23,464 nt of DNA from DATLGB01 sp038318085. Lineage in GTDB: Bacteria; Actinomycetota; Thermoleophilia; Solirubrobacterales; Solirubrobacteraceae. Shown here in pieces: positions 1-7,956 of the stretch. The position numbers were made by a program, and so were the translations under genes. Within the stretch, counting starts at the first letter, position 1, and the number at the start of each line of letters is the position of its first letter. Where the stretch lies: the NCBI GenBank assembly GCA_038318085.1, contig JBBQBV010000049.1, positions 1 to 23,464 on the forward strand, in the 5' to 3' direction. The notes under the pieces are model-generated. The model did not search any database and was not told where the DNA came from. It was given only the letters and a program-made list of their open reading frames with translations.

Positions 1-30
1 ATGACCCACGGAACTTCCGGACACATCCAC

Positions 31-36
31 TAGCCT
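31..36 (+). promoter_or_regulatory. Putative -10 hexamer of rpmI (near-leaderless)
   Basis: TAGCCT lies 11 bases before the rpmI ATG, and there is no Shine-Dalgarno sequence in between. The same hexamer stands 10 bases before dnaE, and other TANNNT hexamers sit at similar distances before argG, gltX and the Rrf2 gene. No clear -35 element is visible. Inference from position and repetition; infC normally precedes rpmI but only 47 bases of upstream DNA are present here. Confidence 0.4.
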
Positions 37-47
37 GCACCTCCGCC

Positions 48-251
48 ATGCCGAAGATGAAGTCGCACAGCGGCGCCTCCAAGCGCTTCAAGAAGACCGG
101 GACGGGCAAGCTCAAGGCCCGCCACGCGTACTCGAGCCACATCCTCGGGAAGAAGTCGCCCAAGCGCAAGCGCACCTTCGGGCTGGACATGGACGTCGCT
201 CGCGCTGACGAGAAGACCGTGCGCAAGCTGCTGAGGGGATCGGGCAAGTGA
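48..251 (+). CDS. rpmI: 50S ribosomal protein L35 (bL35)
   Basis: Small basic protein of 67 residues that is a structural component of the large ribosomal subunit. The N-terminus MPKMKSHSGASKRFKKTGTG is the L35 family signature, followed by the lysine-rich stretch KKSPKRKR. Length matches the family (about 64-67). The ATG is fixed by the conserved MPKMK start. It overlaps rplT by four bases (GTGA at 248-251), the usual rpmI-rplT translational coupling. The 47 upstream bases hold no convincing gene end; infC would be expected further upstream. No Shine-Dalgarno precedes the ATG, but a TAGCCT hexamer at 31-36 suggests a short-leader mRNA. Confidence 0.97.
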   Translation: MPKMKSHSGASKRFKKTGTGKLKARHAYSSHILGKKSPKRKRTFGLDMDVARADEKTVRKLLRGSGK

Positions 252-613
252 CCCGCGTCAAGCGGTCAGTCCACGCGCGCAAGAAGCGCCGCGCGACCCT
301 CGAGCGCACGAAGGGCTTCCGCGGGGAGGCGAACTCCAACTACAAGCGCGCGAAGGAAGCCCTGATGAAGGCGGAGTCCTACGCCTACCGGGACCGCCGC
401 AACAAAAAGCGCGACTTCCGGCGGCTGTGGATCACCCGCATCAACGCGGCCGCGCGGCAGAACGACCTGTCCTACTCGCAGTTCATGCACGGCCTCAAGC
501 TGGCGGGCATCGAGCTCGACCGCAAGGTGCTCGCGGACATCGCGGTCCGCGACGCCGAGACCTTCCGCCGATTTGCCGACAGCGCCCGTGAGGCGGTAGC
601 GGCGGCGGCCTAG
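248..613 (+). CDS. rplT: 50S ribosomal protein L20 (bL20)
   Basis: Binds 23S rRNA early in assembly of the large ribosomal subunit. The protein has 121 residues with the L20 pattern: basic N-terminal tail (VKRSVHARKKRR), then KGFRGEANSNYKRAKEALMKA, YRDRRNKKRDFRRLWITRIN and the C-terminal globular part SYSQFMHGLKLAGIELDRKVLADIA. It starts with GTG overlapping the rpmI stop, so translation is probably coupled. An intrinsic terminator follows 26 bases after the stop. In several bacteria L20 represses its own operon; I see no clear mimic of its rRNA site in the 47 bases available upstream. Confidence 0.97.
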   Translation: MTRVKRSVHARKKRRATLERTKGFRGEANSNYKRAKEALMKAESYAYRDRRNKKRDFRRLWITRINAAARQNDLSYSQFMHGLKLAGIELDRKVLADIAVRDAETFRRFADSAREAVAAAA

Positions 614-639
614 CACGGCCTGACTGACACCGACCACCG

Positions 640-671
640 GGCGCCCCTCCGACAGGACGGGCGCCTTTTTT
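640..671 (+). terminator. Rho-independent terminator after rplT
   Basis: A 7-bp all-GC stem (GGCGCCC at 640-646 with GGGCGCC at 659-665) and a 12-base loop are followed by six T residues (666-671). This is a textbook intrinsic terminator. It abuts the ATG at 672 of the next gene with no bases between, so downstream expression needs read-through or a promoter inside or upstream of the hairpin. Confidence 0.85.
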
Positions 672-1373
672 ATGCCCATCACCAGCCCCAACAACGAACT
701 GCTCAAGGAGGTCCGCAAGCTCGCGGGCCGCAAGTGGCGTGACAAGCTCACGCGCTTCGTCGCCGAGGGCGAGGACCTCGTGGACGCCGCCGAGGCCGCG
801 GGCTGGGTTGCCGTGGCCAGGCTCGTGGCCGCCGGCAGCGGCCTGCAGGGGGAGGAGGTCGCGCCCCACCTGATGGCCGAGCTCTCCCAGCTCGGCTCGG
901 GCACGCGCGTGATCGGAATCTTCGACCAGCGCTACGCCGCCGACCTCGGCCGCCGCTGCGTCGCGCTGTGGGGCGTCAAGGACCCCGGCAACGTCGGCAC
1001 CGTCCTGCGCGCCGCGCACGCCTTCGGCGCGACGTCGGTCGCGCTCGGGCCGGGCAGCGCGGACCCGTTCGGCCCCAAGGCCGCGCGGGCGTCGATGGGC
1101 GCGATCTTCTCCATCGGGGTGCGGCGGGTGCGCTCGGTCGACGAGCTGCCCTGCCCGCGGGTGGCGCTCGTGGCCGGCGCCGGCAAGGAGCTGCGCGAGG
1201 TCGCCGAGGCCGCCACCCTGATCGTCGGCGCCGAGCGCGAGGGCTTGCCGGACGCCGTCCTCGCCGCCTGCGACGAGGTCGCCCACATCCCGATCGCGGG
1301 CGACTCGCTGAACGCCGCGATGGCCGCCACGGTGGCGCTGTATGAGACGGATAGGATCGCGCGGGGTGCTTGA
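672..1373 (+). CDS. TrmH/SpoU-family RNA 2'-O-methyltransferase
   Basis: SAM-dependent ribose methyltransferase of the SPOUT class acting on rRNA or tRNA; the exact nucleotide cannot be told from sequence. The 233 residues have an N-terminal substrate-binding part starting ITSPNNELLKEVRKLAGRKWRDK and then FVAEGEDLV, as in this family. The three knot motifs follow: GVKDPGNVGTVLRAAHAFGA (about 101-120), DPFGPKAARASMGAIF, and LIVGAEREGLP with IPIAGDSLNAAMAATVALYE near the end. The ATG at 672 is supported by the conserved ITSPNN start, although it touches the T-run of the rplT terminator and has no Shine-Dalgarno. The 3' end overlaps pheS. A methyltransferase between rplT and pheS is a common arrangement. 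Confidence 0.93.
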   Translation: MPITSPNNELLKEVRKLAGRKWRDKLTRFVAEGEDLVDAAEAAGWVAVARLVAAGSGLQGEEVAPHLMAELSQLGSGTRVIGIFDQRYAADLGRRCVALWGVKDPGNVGTVLRAAHAFGATSVALGPGSADPFGPKAARASMGAIFSIGVRRVRSVDELPCPRVALVAGAGKELREVAEAATLIVGAEREGLPDAVLAACDEVAHIPIAGDSLNAAMAATVALYETDRIARGA

Positions 1374-2421
1374 CCGGATCACCCACCTGCGCGCCGACGG
1401 CGAGGCCGCGATCGCCGCCGCCGAGACGACGGAGGAGCTCGAAACCCTCCGGGTCGGGCTGCTCGGCCGCAAGGCCGAGCTGCCCAACCTGCTGCGCGGT
1501 GTGGCCCGGCTCGAGCCCGCCGAGCGCGCTCAGGCCGGCCGCGCCGCCAACGACGCGCGCCAGGCCCTGGAGGCGCTCGTCGAGGCGCGCCGGCAGGCGC
1601 TCGCGGCGGGTGAGCTCGACGCCCGGCTGGCCGCGGACGCGATCGACGTCACCCTGCCGGGCGCGCCGCCGGCGCCCGTCGGCCGGCTTCACCTGCTCAC
1701 CGCCACCCGGCGCGAGATCGAGGACGTCTTCATGGGCCTGGGGTTCCGGGTCGCCGAGGGGCCCGAGGTCGACCTCGTCCACTACAACTTCGACGCGCTC
1801 AACCACGACCTCACGCATCCCGCGCGGCTCGAGACCGACACCTACTACGATGTCGCGGGCAACGTGCTGCGCACCCACACCTCGCCGATGCAGGTGCGCG
1901 CGATGGAGCTCGAGCCGCCGCCCCTGTACATCGTCGTGCCGGGGCGCACATACCGCCGCGACCAGATCGACGCGACGCACTCGCCCCAGTTTCATCAGGT
2001 CGAGGGCCTCGCGGTCGACGCAGACGTCACGCTCGCAGACCTCAAGGGCACGCTTCTGGCCTTCGCCCGCGCGATCTTCGGCGCCGATCGCGACGTGCGC
2101 CTGCGGCCGCACTTCTTCCCATTCACCGAGCCGAGCGTCGAGGTCGACGTCTCCTGCTTTCAGTGCTCGGGCAGCGGCTTTCTGCGCGACGGCGCCCGCT
2201 GCAACCTGTGCAAGGGGGAGGGCTGGATCGAGATCCTCGGCGCCGGCGAGATCGACCCGAACGTCTTCGAGTACGTGCGCGAGCACGGCTATGACCCCGA
2301 GCGCGTCCAGGGCTTCGCCTTCGGCATGGGCATCGAGCGCATCGCGATGCTCAAGCACGGCGTCACCGACCTGCGGCTGTTCTACGAGAACGACCTGCGG
2401 CTGCTGGAGCAGTTCGGATGA
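1366..2421 (+). CDS. pheS: Phenylalanine--tRNA ligase alpha subunit
   Basis: Catalytic subunit of the heterotetrameric class II synthetase that charges tRNA(Phe) in the cytoplasm. An N-terminal coiled-coil arm (about residues 1-85) precedes the class II core. Motif 2 is visible as GRTYRRDQIDATHSPQFHQVEG and motif 3 as FAFGMGIERIAML. An insertion carries paired CxxC motifs (C264/C267 and C279/C282), a possible zinc knuckle. I prefer the GTG at 1366 because it gives the family-typical LDRITHLRA start and has AGGA at 1353-1356, nine bases upstream. An in-frame ATG at 1342 would add eight residues. The GTG overlaps the methyltransferase stop by eight bases, and the 3' end overlaps pheT by four (ATGA). 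Confidence 0.96.
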   Translation: MLDRITHLRADGEAAIAAAETTEELETLRVGLLGRKAELPNLLRGVARLEPAERAQAGRAANDARQALEALVEARRQALAAGELDARLAADAIDVTLPGAPPAPVGRLHLLTATRREIEDVFMGLGFRVAEGPEVDLVHYNFDALNHDLTHPARLETDTYYDVAGNVLRTHTSPMQVRAMELEPPPLYIVVPGRTYRRDQIDATHSPQFHQVEGLAVDADVTLADLKGTLLAFARAIFGADRDVRLRPHFFPFTEPSVEVDVSCFQCSGSGFLRDGARCNLCKGEGWIEILGAGEIDPNVFEYVREHGYDPERVQGFAFGMGIERIAMLKHGVTDLRLFYENDLRLLEQFG

Positions 2422-4877
2422 GGCTCCCCCTGCTGTGGCTGCACGACTACACGGTTCCCGATCTGGACCCAAAGGGGCTCGACCAGCGGCTGACCATGAC
2501 GGGGACGAAGGTCGAGGCCATCCACGAGCACGGCGTCGGCGCGCTCGAGCGCTTCGTCGTGGCCAAGGTCCTCAGCGCCGAGCCGCATCCCGACGCCGAC
2601 CGGCTGGTCGTCTGCCGCGTCGACCTCGGCGACGGCGGCGAGCCGAGCCAGATCGTCTGCGGGGCACCCAACGTCGCCGCCGGCCAGACCGTCGCGGTGG
2701 CGCAGCCCGGCTCGGTCATGCCGGACGGCACCAGGCTCAAGGCCGCCAGGCTGCGCGGCGTCGTCTCCCACGGGATGATCCTGGCCCAGGACGAGGTCGC
2801 GCTCGGCACCGACCACGCCGGGATCATGGTGCTCGACGACGGCCTCGCCGCCGGCACCCCGCTGGCCGACGTGCTGCCGATCGCCACCCACGTCTTCGAG
2901 CTCGAGATCACGCCCAACCGGCCGGACTGCCTGAGCGTGTACGGGCTCGCGCGGGAGGTCCACGCCGCCACGGGCGCGGCGCTCGCTCCGCCGCCGTGGG
3001 GCCACGACCCGGGCTCCGCGGGGCCGGTCGCGGGGTTCTCCGTCGAGGTCCGCGACCCCGACCTGTGCCCGCGCTTCACCCTGCGCGCGTTCGAGCACGT
3101 CACGATCGGGCCTTCGCCCGCCTGGCTGAAAGCGCGCCTGGCGGCCGCCGGCCAGCGGCCGATCTCCAACGTCGTCGACATCACCAACTACGTGATGCTG
3201 CTCAGCGGGCAGCCGCTGCACGCCTTCGACGCCGACCGCGTCGAGGGCGGGAGCCTCGTCGTCCGGCGCGCGCGCGACGGCGAGCGGCTCGAGACGCTCG
3301 ACGGCGTGACTCGCACGCTCGACGGCGACATGCTGGTCATCGACGACGCCGCCGGGCCGACGTCGATCGCCGGCGTGATGGGCGGCGGGCGCTCGGAGGT
3401 CTCCGACGCCACCACGCGGGTGCTGATCGAGGCCGCCACCTGGGACGGGCCGAACATCCAGCGCACGTCGACGCGGCTCGCGCTGCGCTCGGAGGCCAGC
3501 GGCCGCTTTGAGAAGGGCCTGTCGGCCGAGTCCACCATGGAGGCCCAGGCCGTCGCCACCCAACTCATGCTCGAGCTCACCGGGGCCACGCTGGTCGACG
3601 GCACGATCGACGTTGACGCCCGCTCTCGCGCGGACCGCGAGGCGCCCGAGCTGCACCTGCGCGATTCGCGCGTCACCCGCCTGCTCGGCCGCGCCATCCC
3701 GCGCCCGGGCCAGGTCGCCACGCTCGAGGCGCTCGGGTTCGCCGTGCGCGAGGACGGCGACGGCCTCGACGTGGTGGTTCCGCACTTCCGCCGCTCCGAC
3801 GTCACCCGCGAGGTGGACCTCGTCGAGGAGGTCGCGCGCATGGACGGGCTCGACAAGCTGCCCGCGACGCTGCCCTCGCGCCGGGGCGCGGTCGGCGTGC
3901 TCGCACCGGAGCAGCGCCTGCGCCGCCGCGCCGAGGACGCGCTCGTCGGAGCCGGGCTGTACGAGGTTGTGGGCTGGAGCCTGCAGTCCGAGCCCGCCCA
4001 GGCGCGCCTGGGCACGGCGGTCGAGCCCGTGCGGCTGCGCAACCCGATGACCGCGGAGCAGGCGGTCATGCGCACGCACATGCTCTCCTCCCTGCTCGAC
4101 GTTGCCGCGCTCAACGCGCGCCGAGGCGCGCCCGAGGCGCGGCTGTTCGAGGTCGGCAGCGTCTACCTGCCCTGGCACTCCGACCGCCCCCGGCCGCCGG
4201 GCCGCTGGGACCCCCCGCCCGGTTCCCGGGGCCGCGCGGCGTGGGACGAGCAGGCGCTGCCCGACGAGCGCGTCCACGTCGGCGCGCTGTTGACCGGCGC
4301 CGCCCGCCCGGCTTCGTGGCGGGAGCCGGAGCCGCCGCGGGCCGACTACTTCGCGATCAAGGGCGTGCTCGAGGCGCTCGGCCGCGCGCTGCGGGTCGAC
4401 CTCCGGTTCGAGCCCGCCGCCGAGCCGTTCCTGCATCCCGGGCGCGCGGCGCGCGTGCTTGTCCAGGGCCAGCCCGCGGGCTGGGTCGGCGAGGTGCATC
4501 CGTCCGTCGCCGCCGGCAGCGCGGCCTTCGAGGTCGACCTCGGCGCGTTGACGACGTACGCCGACACGGTCCCGGCCTACCGCGACCTGACCTCGTTCCC
4601 GGAGCTGCGCCAGGACCTGGCCGTGACCGTGGCGCAGGACGTCCCGGCCGCCGCGGTGCTCGCCGTCGTGCGACGGGCCGGCGGCAAGCTGCTCGTGCAC
4701 TCCGAGGTCTTCGACGTCTACCGCGGCGCCCAGGTGGGCGAGGGGAAGGTGTCGCTCGCCCTGCGGCTCGCCTTCCGCGCGAGCGACCGCACGCTCACCG
4801 ACGAGGCCGTCGCGTCGGCCCAAGCCAAGATCGTCGAGCGCCTCCGCGAGGAGCTCGGAGGCGAGCTGCGTGCCTGA
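2418..4877 (+). CDS. pheT: Phenylalanine--tRNA ligase beta subunit
   Basis: Partner of PheS in the alpha2-beta2 enzyme, providing tRNA binding and editing. The 819 residues show the full bacterial domain order: tRNA-binding OB fold (about 42-150, FVVAKVLSAEPHPDADRL), B3/B4 editing domain (about 215-390, SNVVDITNYVMLLSGQPLHAFD), B5 domain (about 405-475, LLGRAIPRPGQ onward), a catalytically inactive class II-like core, and the FDX-ACB anticodon-binding domain at about 723-819 (DLTSFPELRQDLAVTV). Length is normal. The ATG overlaps the pheS stop by four bases, so the subunits are translationally coupled. The end overlaps argC by eight bases, placing the arginine genes in the same transcription unit. 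Confidence 0.97.
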   Translation: MRLPLLWLHDYTVPDLDPKGLDQRLTMTGTKVEAIHEHGVGALERFVVAKVLSAEPHPDADRLVVCRVDLGDGGEPSQIVCGAPNVAAGQTVAVAQPGSVMPDGTRLKAARLRGVVSHGMILAQDEVALGTDHAGIMVLDDGLAAGTPLADVLPIATHVFELEITPNRPDCLSVYGLAREVHAATGAALAPPPWGHDPGSAGPVAGFSVEVRDPDLCPRFTLRAFEHVTIGPSPAWLKARLAAAGQRPISNVVDITNYVMLLSGQPLHAFDADRVEGGSLVVRRARDGERLETLDGVTRTLDGDMLVIDDAAGPTSIAGVMGGGRSEVSDATTRVLIEAATWDGPNIQRTSTRLALRSEASGRFEKGLSAESTMEAQAVATQLMLELTGATLVDGTIDVDARSRADREAPELHLRDSRVTRLLGRAIPRPGQVATLEALGFAVREDGDGLDVVVPHFRRSDVTREVDLVEEVARMDGLDKLPATLPSRRGAVGVLAPEQRLRRRAEDALVGAGLYEVVGWSLQSEPAQARLGTAVEPVRLRNPMTAEQAVMRTHMLSSLLDVAALNARRGAPEARLFEVGSVYLPWHSDRPRPPGRWDPPPGSRGRAAWDEQALPDERVHVGALLTGAARPASWREPEPPRADYFAIKGVLEALGRALRVDLRFEPAAEPFLHPGRAARVLVQGQPAGWVGEVHPSVAAGSAAFEVDLGALTTYADTVPAYRDLTSFPELRQDLAVTVAQDVPAAAVLAVVRRAGGKLLVHSEVFDVYRGAQVGEGKVSLALRLAFRASDRTLTDEAVASAQAKIVERLREELGGELRA

Positions 4878-5862
4878 CGTCGGGGTCATCGGCGCCTCGG
4901 GCTACGCGGGCGCGCTCGCAGCGCAGCTGATCGACCGCCACCCGAGCTTCGAGCTGGCCTACGTGACCGCGCGCGCCGAGGCGGGCATGCGCCTGAGCGA
5001 CCTGCATCCGCGCACGCGCGTGGACCGCGTGCTCGAGGCCTTCGACGCCGATCGCCCGGTCGACGCCGCGATCGTCGGCTACCCGCACGGCGCAGCGGCG
5101 CCGACCGTCGCCGCCCTCCGGGCGAGGGGTGTACGCATCATCGATCTGTCTGCCGACTTCCGGCTGCGCGACCGGCAGACCTACGCGGACTGGTACGGCG
5201 AGCACGGCGCGCCCGAGCTGTTCGGCCGCGCCGTCTACGGCCTGCCCGAGCTCTACCGCTCGCAGCTGCGCGGCGCCGACCTCGTGGCCGGCCCGGGCTG
5301 CTACCCGACCGCCGCGCTGCTCGCGCTCGTCCCGCTGGCGCGGGCCGGGCTGATCGGCGACGCCGTCGTCATTGACGCCAAGTCGGGCGTCTCGGGCGCG
5401 GGGCGCGGCGCCACGGACACCACGCACTTCGTCTCGGCCAACGAGGACCTCAAGCCCTACAAGGTCGCTGGGCACCGCCACCGGCCGGAGATCGAGCAGG
5501 AGCTCGCCGCCGCCGGCGCCGCGCGGCGGGTCGTCTTCGTCGCGCACCTCGCACCGCTGTCCAGCGGCGAGCTGGATTCGTGCTACGTCCAGGCCGCCCG
5601 GCCCACGAACACCGCGGAGCTGGGTGCCGTGTTCGCCGCCGCCTACGCCGACGAGCCGTTCGTCGACGTGCTCGACCGCCCGCCCGGGGTGCTCGAGGTG
5701 CGCGAGACCAACGACTGCCGCATCTCCGTCCACCACGACGAGCGGACGGGGCAGATCATCGTCTTCGCGGCGATCGACAACCTCTGGAAAGGCACGGCGT
5801 CCCAGGCCGTGCAGAGCCTGAACGTCATGTACGGCCGGCCCGAGACGGAGGGCCTGCGGTGA
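4870..5862 (+). CDS. argC: N-acetyl-gamma-glutamyl-phosphate reductase
   Basis: Third step of arginine synthesis: NADPH-dependent reduction of N-acetylglutamyl phosphate to the semialdehyde. A nucleotide-binding N-terminus VGVIGASGYAGALAAQLI is followed by the family motif around the catalytic cysteine, AGPGCYPTAALL, with Cys144. A histidine in the GHRHRPEI motif (His202) is the likely base. The 330 residues are a little shorter than the usual 340-350 but all blocks are present. GTG start at 4870 overlaps the pheT stop by eight bases, and no better start is available because the Rossmann motif begins at residue 4. The stop overlaps argJ by four bases. Confidence 0.97.
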   Translation: MPDVGVIGASGYAGALAAQLIDRHPSFELAYVTARAEAGMRLSDLHPRTRVDRVLEAFDADRPVDAAIVGYPHGAAAPTVAALRARGVRIIDLSADFRLRDRQTYADWYGEHGAPELFGRAVYGLPELYRSQLRGADLVAGPGCYPTAALLALVPLARAGLIGDAVVIDAKSGVSGAGRGATDTTHFVSANEDLKPYKVAGHRHRPEIEQELAAAGAARRVVFVAHLAPLSSGELDSCYVQAARPTNTAELGAVFAAAYADEPFVDVLDRPPGVLEVRETNDCRISVHHDERTGQIIVFAAIDNLWKGTASQAVQSLNVMYGRPETEGLR

Positions 5863-7097
5863 CAAGCTTTTTTGACTCGCGCTGGATCGACCGGCCGCAG
5901 CAGGTCACAGAGCGGGGGGGCGCGGGGCTGCCCGCCGGCTTCCGCGCGGCGGGCGTGCGGGCCGGCATCAAGCCCAGCGACGGCCTCGACGTCGGCCTGC
6001 TCGTCTGCGACGCCGCCGAGGCGACGAGCGCGGCGCGCTTCACCGCCTCCGGCGTCCTCGCCGCGCCGGTCGTCGTCTGCCAGCAGCGCTGCCGGCTGGA
6101 CGGCCTGCGCGCCGTCGCGGTCAACGCGGGCAACGCCAACGCCGCCACCGGCGGCCGCGGAATGGACGCCGCCGCCAAGATGCAGGGTGCCGGTGCGATG
6201 GTCTCCGGCGTGAGCGAGGACCGCGTCGCGGTCGCCTCGACGGGCGTGATCGGCGTGCAGCTCGACGCGGACCGGGTGGTGAAGGGCCTGCTGCAGGCGC
6301 GATCCCAGCTCAGCGACGACGCGACGACGTTCGCAGACGCGATCCGCACCACCGACGCCTTCCCCAAGCAGGCCTCGCTCGAGGTCGAGCTGGCGGGCGG
6401 CAGCGTGCGCCTCAGCGCCCAGTGCAAGGGCGCGGGGATGATCTCGCCGAACTTCGCGACGCTGTTGTGCTTCGTGCAAACCGACGCTGCGCTGAGCGCC
6501 GAGACCGCGAACCTGCTGCTCGGTGTGTGCGTCAAGCGCTCGTTTGACCGCATCTCCGTGGACGGACAGCTGTCGACGAACGACACAGCGATCCTGATGG
6601 CCAGCGGCGCATCCGGCGTGCGCATCGAGCCGGAGACGGCCGACGAGGCGCACTTCGGGGAGGCGCTCGACGCCCTACTGCGCCAGCTCGCGCTGCTGAT
6701 CGTCCGCGACGGCGAGGGCGCCAAGCGCGTCGGCCGCGTGCTCGTCACCGGCGGCGACCAGGCCACGGTCGACCGCGCCGCCCGCGCCGTGGCCAACTCG
6801 CCGCTCGTCAAGGCCGCGCTGCACGGGGGGGACCCCAACTGGGGCCGCATCCTCCAGGCCGTCGGCGGCGCGCTGCCCGGGTCGGCGCCGCTGCTGATCG
6901 ACGTCCACATCGAGGCCGTCCAGGTCTGCAGCCATGGCGCGGCGGTCCCCTTCGACGCCGCCGCGCTCGGCGCGGCCGTCAGCGGCGCGGAGGTCGAGTA
7001 CGCCGTCGCCCTGCCCGGCGAGGGCGCGGAGGCCGAGGCCTTCTTCTCAGACCTCTCGCACGCCTACGTGACCATCAACGCCGACTACACCACCTAG
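5859..7097 (+). CDS. argJ: Bifunctional ornithine acetyltransferase / N-acetylglutamate synthase
   Basis: Transfers acetyl from N-acetylornithine to glutamate, recycling the acetyl group; the bifunctional form also makes acetylglutamate from acetyl-CoA. The 412 residues include GFRAAGVRAGIKPSDGLDVGLL, the glycine-rich NAGNANAATGGRGMDAA block, and the self-cleavage region KGAGMISPNFATLLCFVQTD, in which Thr201 would be the nucleophile freed by cleavage after Ala200. The later motif GGDPNWGRILQAVGG is also typical. GTG start at 5859 overlaps the argC stop by four bases. The open frame runs further upstream inside argC but that part has no ArgJ character. Whether it is bifunctional or only an acetyltransferase cannot be read from sequence; no argA is nearby. 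Confidence 0.96.
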   Translation: MTSFFDSRWIDRPQQVTERGGAGLPAGFRAAGVRAGIKPSDGLDVGLLVCDAAEATSAARFTASGVLAAPVVVCQQRCRLDGLRAVAVNAGNANAATGGRGMDAAAKMQGAGAMVSGVSEDRVAVASTGVIGVQLDADRVVKGLLQARSQLSDDATTFADAIRTTDAFPKQASLEVELAGGSVRLSAQCKGAGMISPNFATLLCFVQTDAALSAETANLLLGVCVKRSFDRISVDGQLSTNDTAILMASGASGVRIEPETADEAHFGEALDALLRQLALLIVRDGEGAKRVGRVLVTGGDQATVDRAARAVANSPLVKAALHGGDPNWGRILQAVGGALPGSAPLLIDVHIEAVQVCSHGAAVPFDAAALGAAVSGAEVEYAVALPGEGAEAEAFFSDLSHAYVTINADYTT

Positions 7098-7107
7098 GAA
7101 CCCTCTG

Positions 7108-7956
7108 ATGCGCGACATCGGCACCCTCCTCGAGGCGCTCCCCTACATCCGGGAGTTCCACGGCAAGACCGTGGTCATCAAGTACGGCGGGGCGGCGATG
7201 ACCGACGCAGGGTTGCGCGAGGACTTCGCGCGCGACGTCGTGCTGCTCAAGTACGTCGGGCTGAACCCGGTCGTCGTCCACGGCGGCGGGCCCGAGATCA
7301 CGCGCTTCATGGAGATGCTCGACCTGCCGGTCGAGTTCATCAGCGGCCTGCGCGTCTCCGACGACAAGACCGTCGAGGTCGCCAAGATGGTGCTCGTCGG
7401 CAAGGTCAACAAGGACATCGTCCTGCGCATCAACCGCCACGGCCAGCCCGCCGTCGGGCTGTGCGGCGACGACGGCCTGCTGTTCCGGGTGGAGACGATG
7501 ACCGCCCCCGGCGGCGAGGACATCGGCTACGTCGGGCGCATCGAGCGCGTGCAGACGGGCGTTATCGAGCACATCGCGCAGGACTACATCCCGGTCATCG
7601 CCTCGGTCGGCGCCGACCGCGACGGCCGCTCGCACAACGTCAACGCCGACGAGGCGGCGGGCGCCGTCGCGCGCGCGCTCGGCGCCTACAAGGTGGTCTT
7701 CTTGACCGACGTGACCGGCTGGCTCGGCGATCCCGGCGACCCCGCAAGCCTGATCTCCGAGACGACCGCCGCCGAGGTCGAGGCCGCCCTGGACGGTATC
7801 GACGGCGGGATGCGCCCGAAGCTCGAGGCCTGCCTGACCGCCATCCACGGCGGCGTCTCCAGCGCACACATCGTCGACGGCCGCGCCCCGCACTCCCTGC
7901 TGCTCGAGCTCTTCACGGACGCGGGGCAGGGGACCAAGATCCGGCCGGCGCGATGA
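7108..7956 (+). CDS. argB: Acetylglutamate kinase
   Basis: Phosphorylates N-acetylglutamate with ATP, usually the feedback-controlled step of arginine synthesis. The 282 residues belong to the amino acid kinase fold: VVIKYGGAAM with Lys25 near the N-terminus, VVVHGGGPEITRF (His58-Glu63) for nucleotide and substrate binding, and the C-terminal VVFLTDVTGWLGD. A good Shine-Dalgarno (AGGAA at 7096-7100) stands seven bases before the ATG and overlaps the argJ stop. The N-terminal extension before the kinase core (about 20 residues) is of the type seen in arginine-sensitive hexameric enzymes, so feedback inhibition is plausible but inferred. The stop overlaps argD by four bases. Confidence 0.97.
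   Translation: MRDIGTLLEALPYIREFHGKTVVIKYGGAAMTDAGLREDFARDVVLLKYVGLNPVVVHGGGPEITRFMEMLDLPVEFISGLRVSDDKTVEVAKMVLVGKVNKDIVLRINRHGQPAVGLCGDDGLLFRVETMTAPGGEDIGYVGRIERVQTGVIEHIAQDYIPVIASVGADRDGRSHNVNADEAAGAVARALGAYKVVFLTDVTGWLGDPGDPASLISETTAAEVEAALDGIDGGMRPKLEACLTAIHGGVSSAHIVDGRAPHSLLLELFTDAGQGTKIRPAR

Noticed and set aside
1..33. Short frame ATG to TAG at the window start as the end of infC or a leader peptide
   Set aside because: Ten codons with no resemblance to the IF3 C-terminus and no ribosome site; the ATG is at the window edge.
2382..4889. Long minus-strand open frame antisense to pheT
   Set aside because: It mirrors pheT codon bias; pheT has full domain content, so the opposite frame is a shadow.
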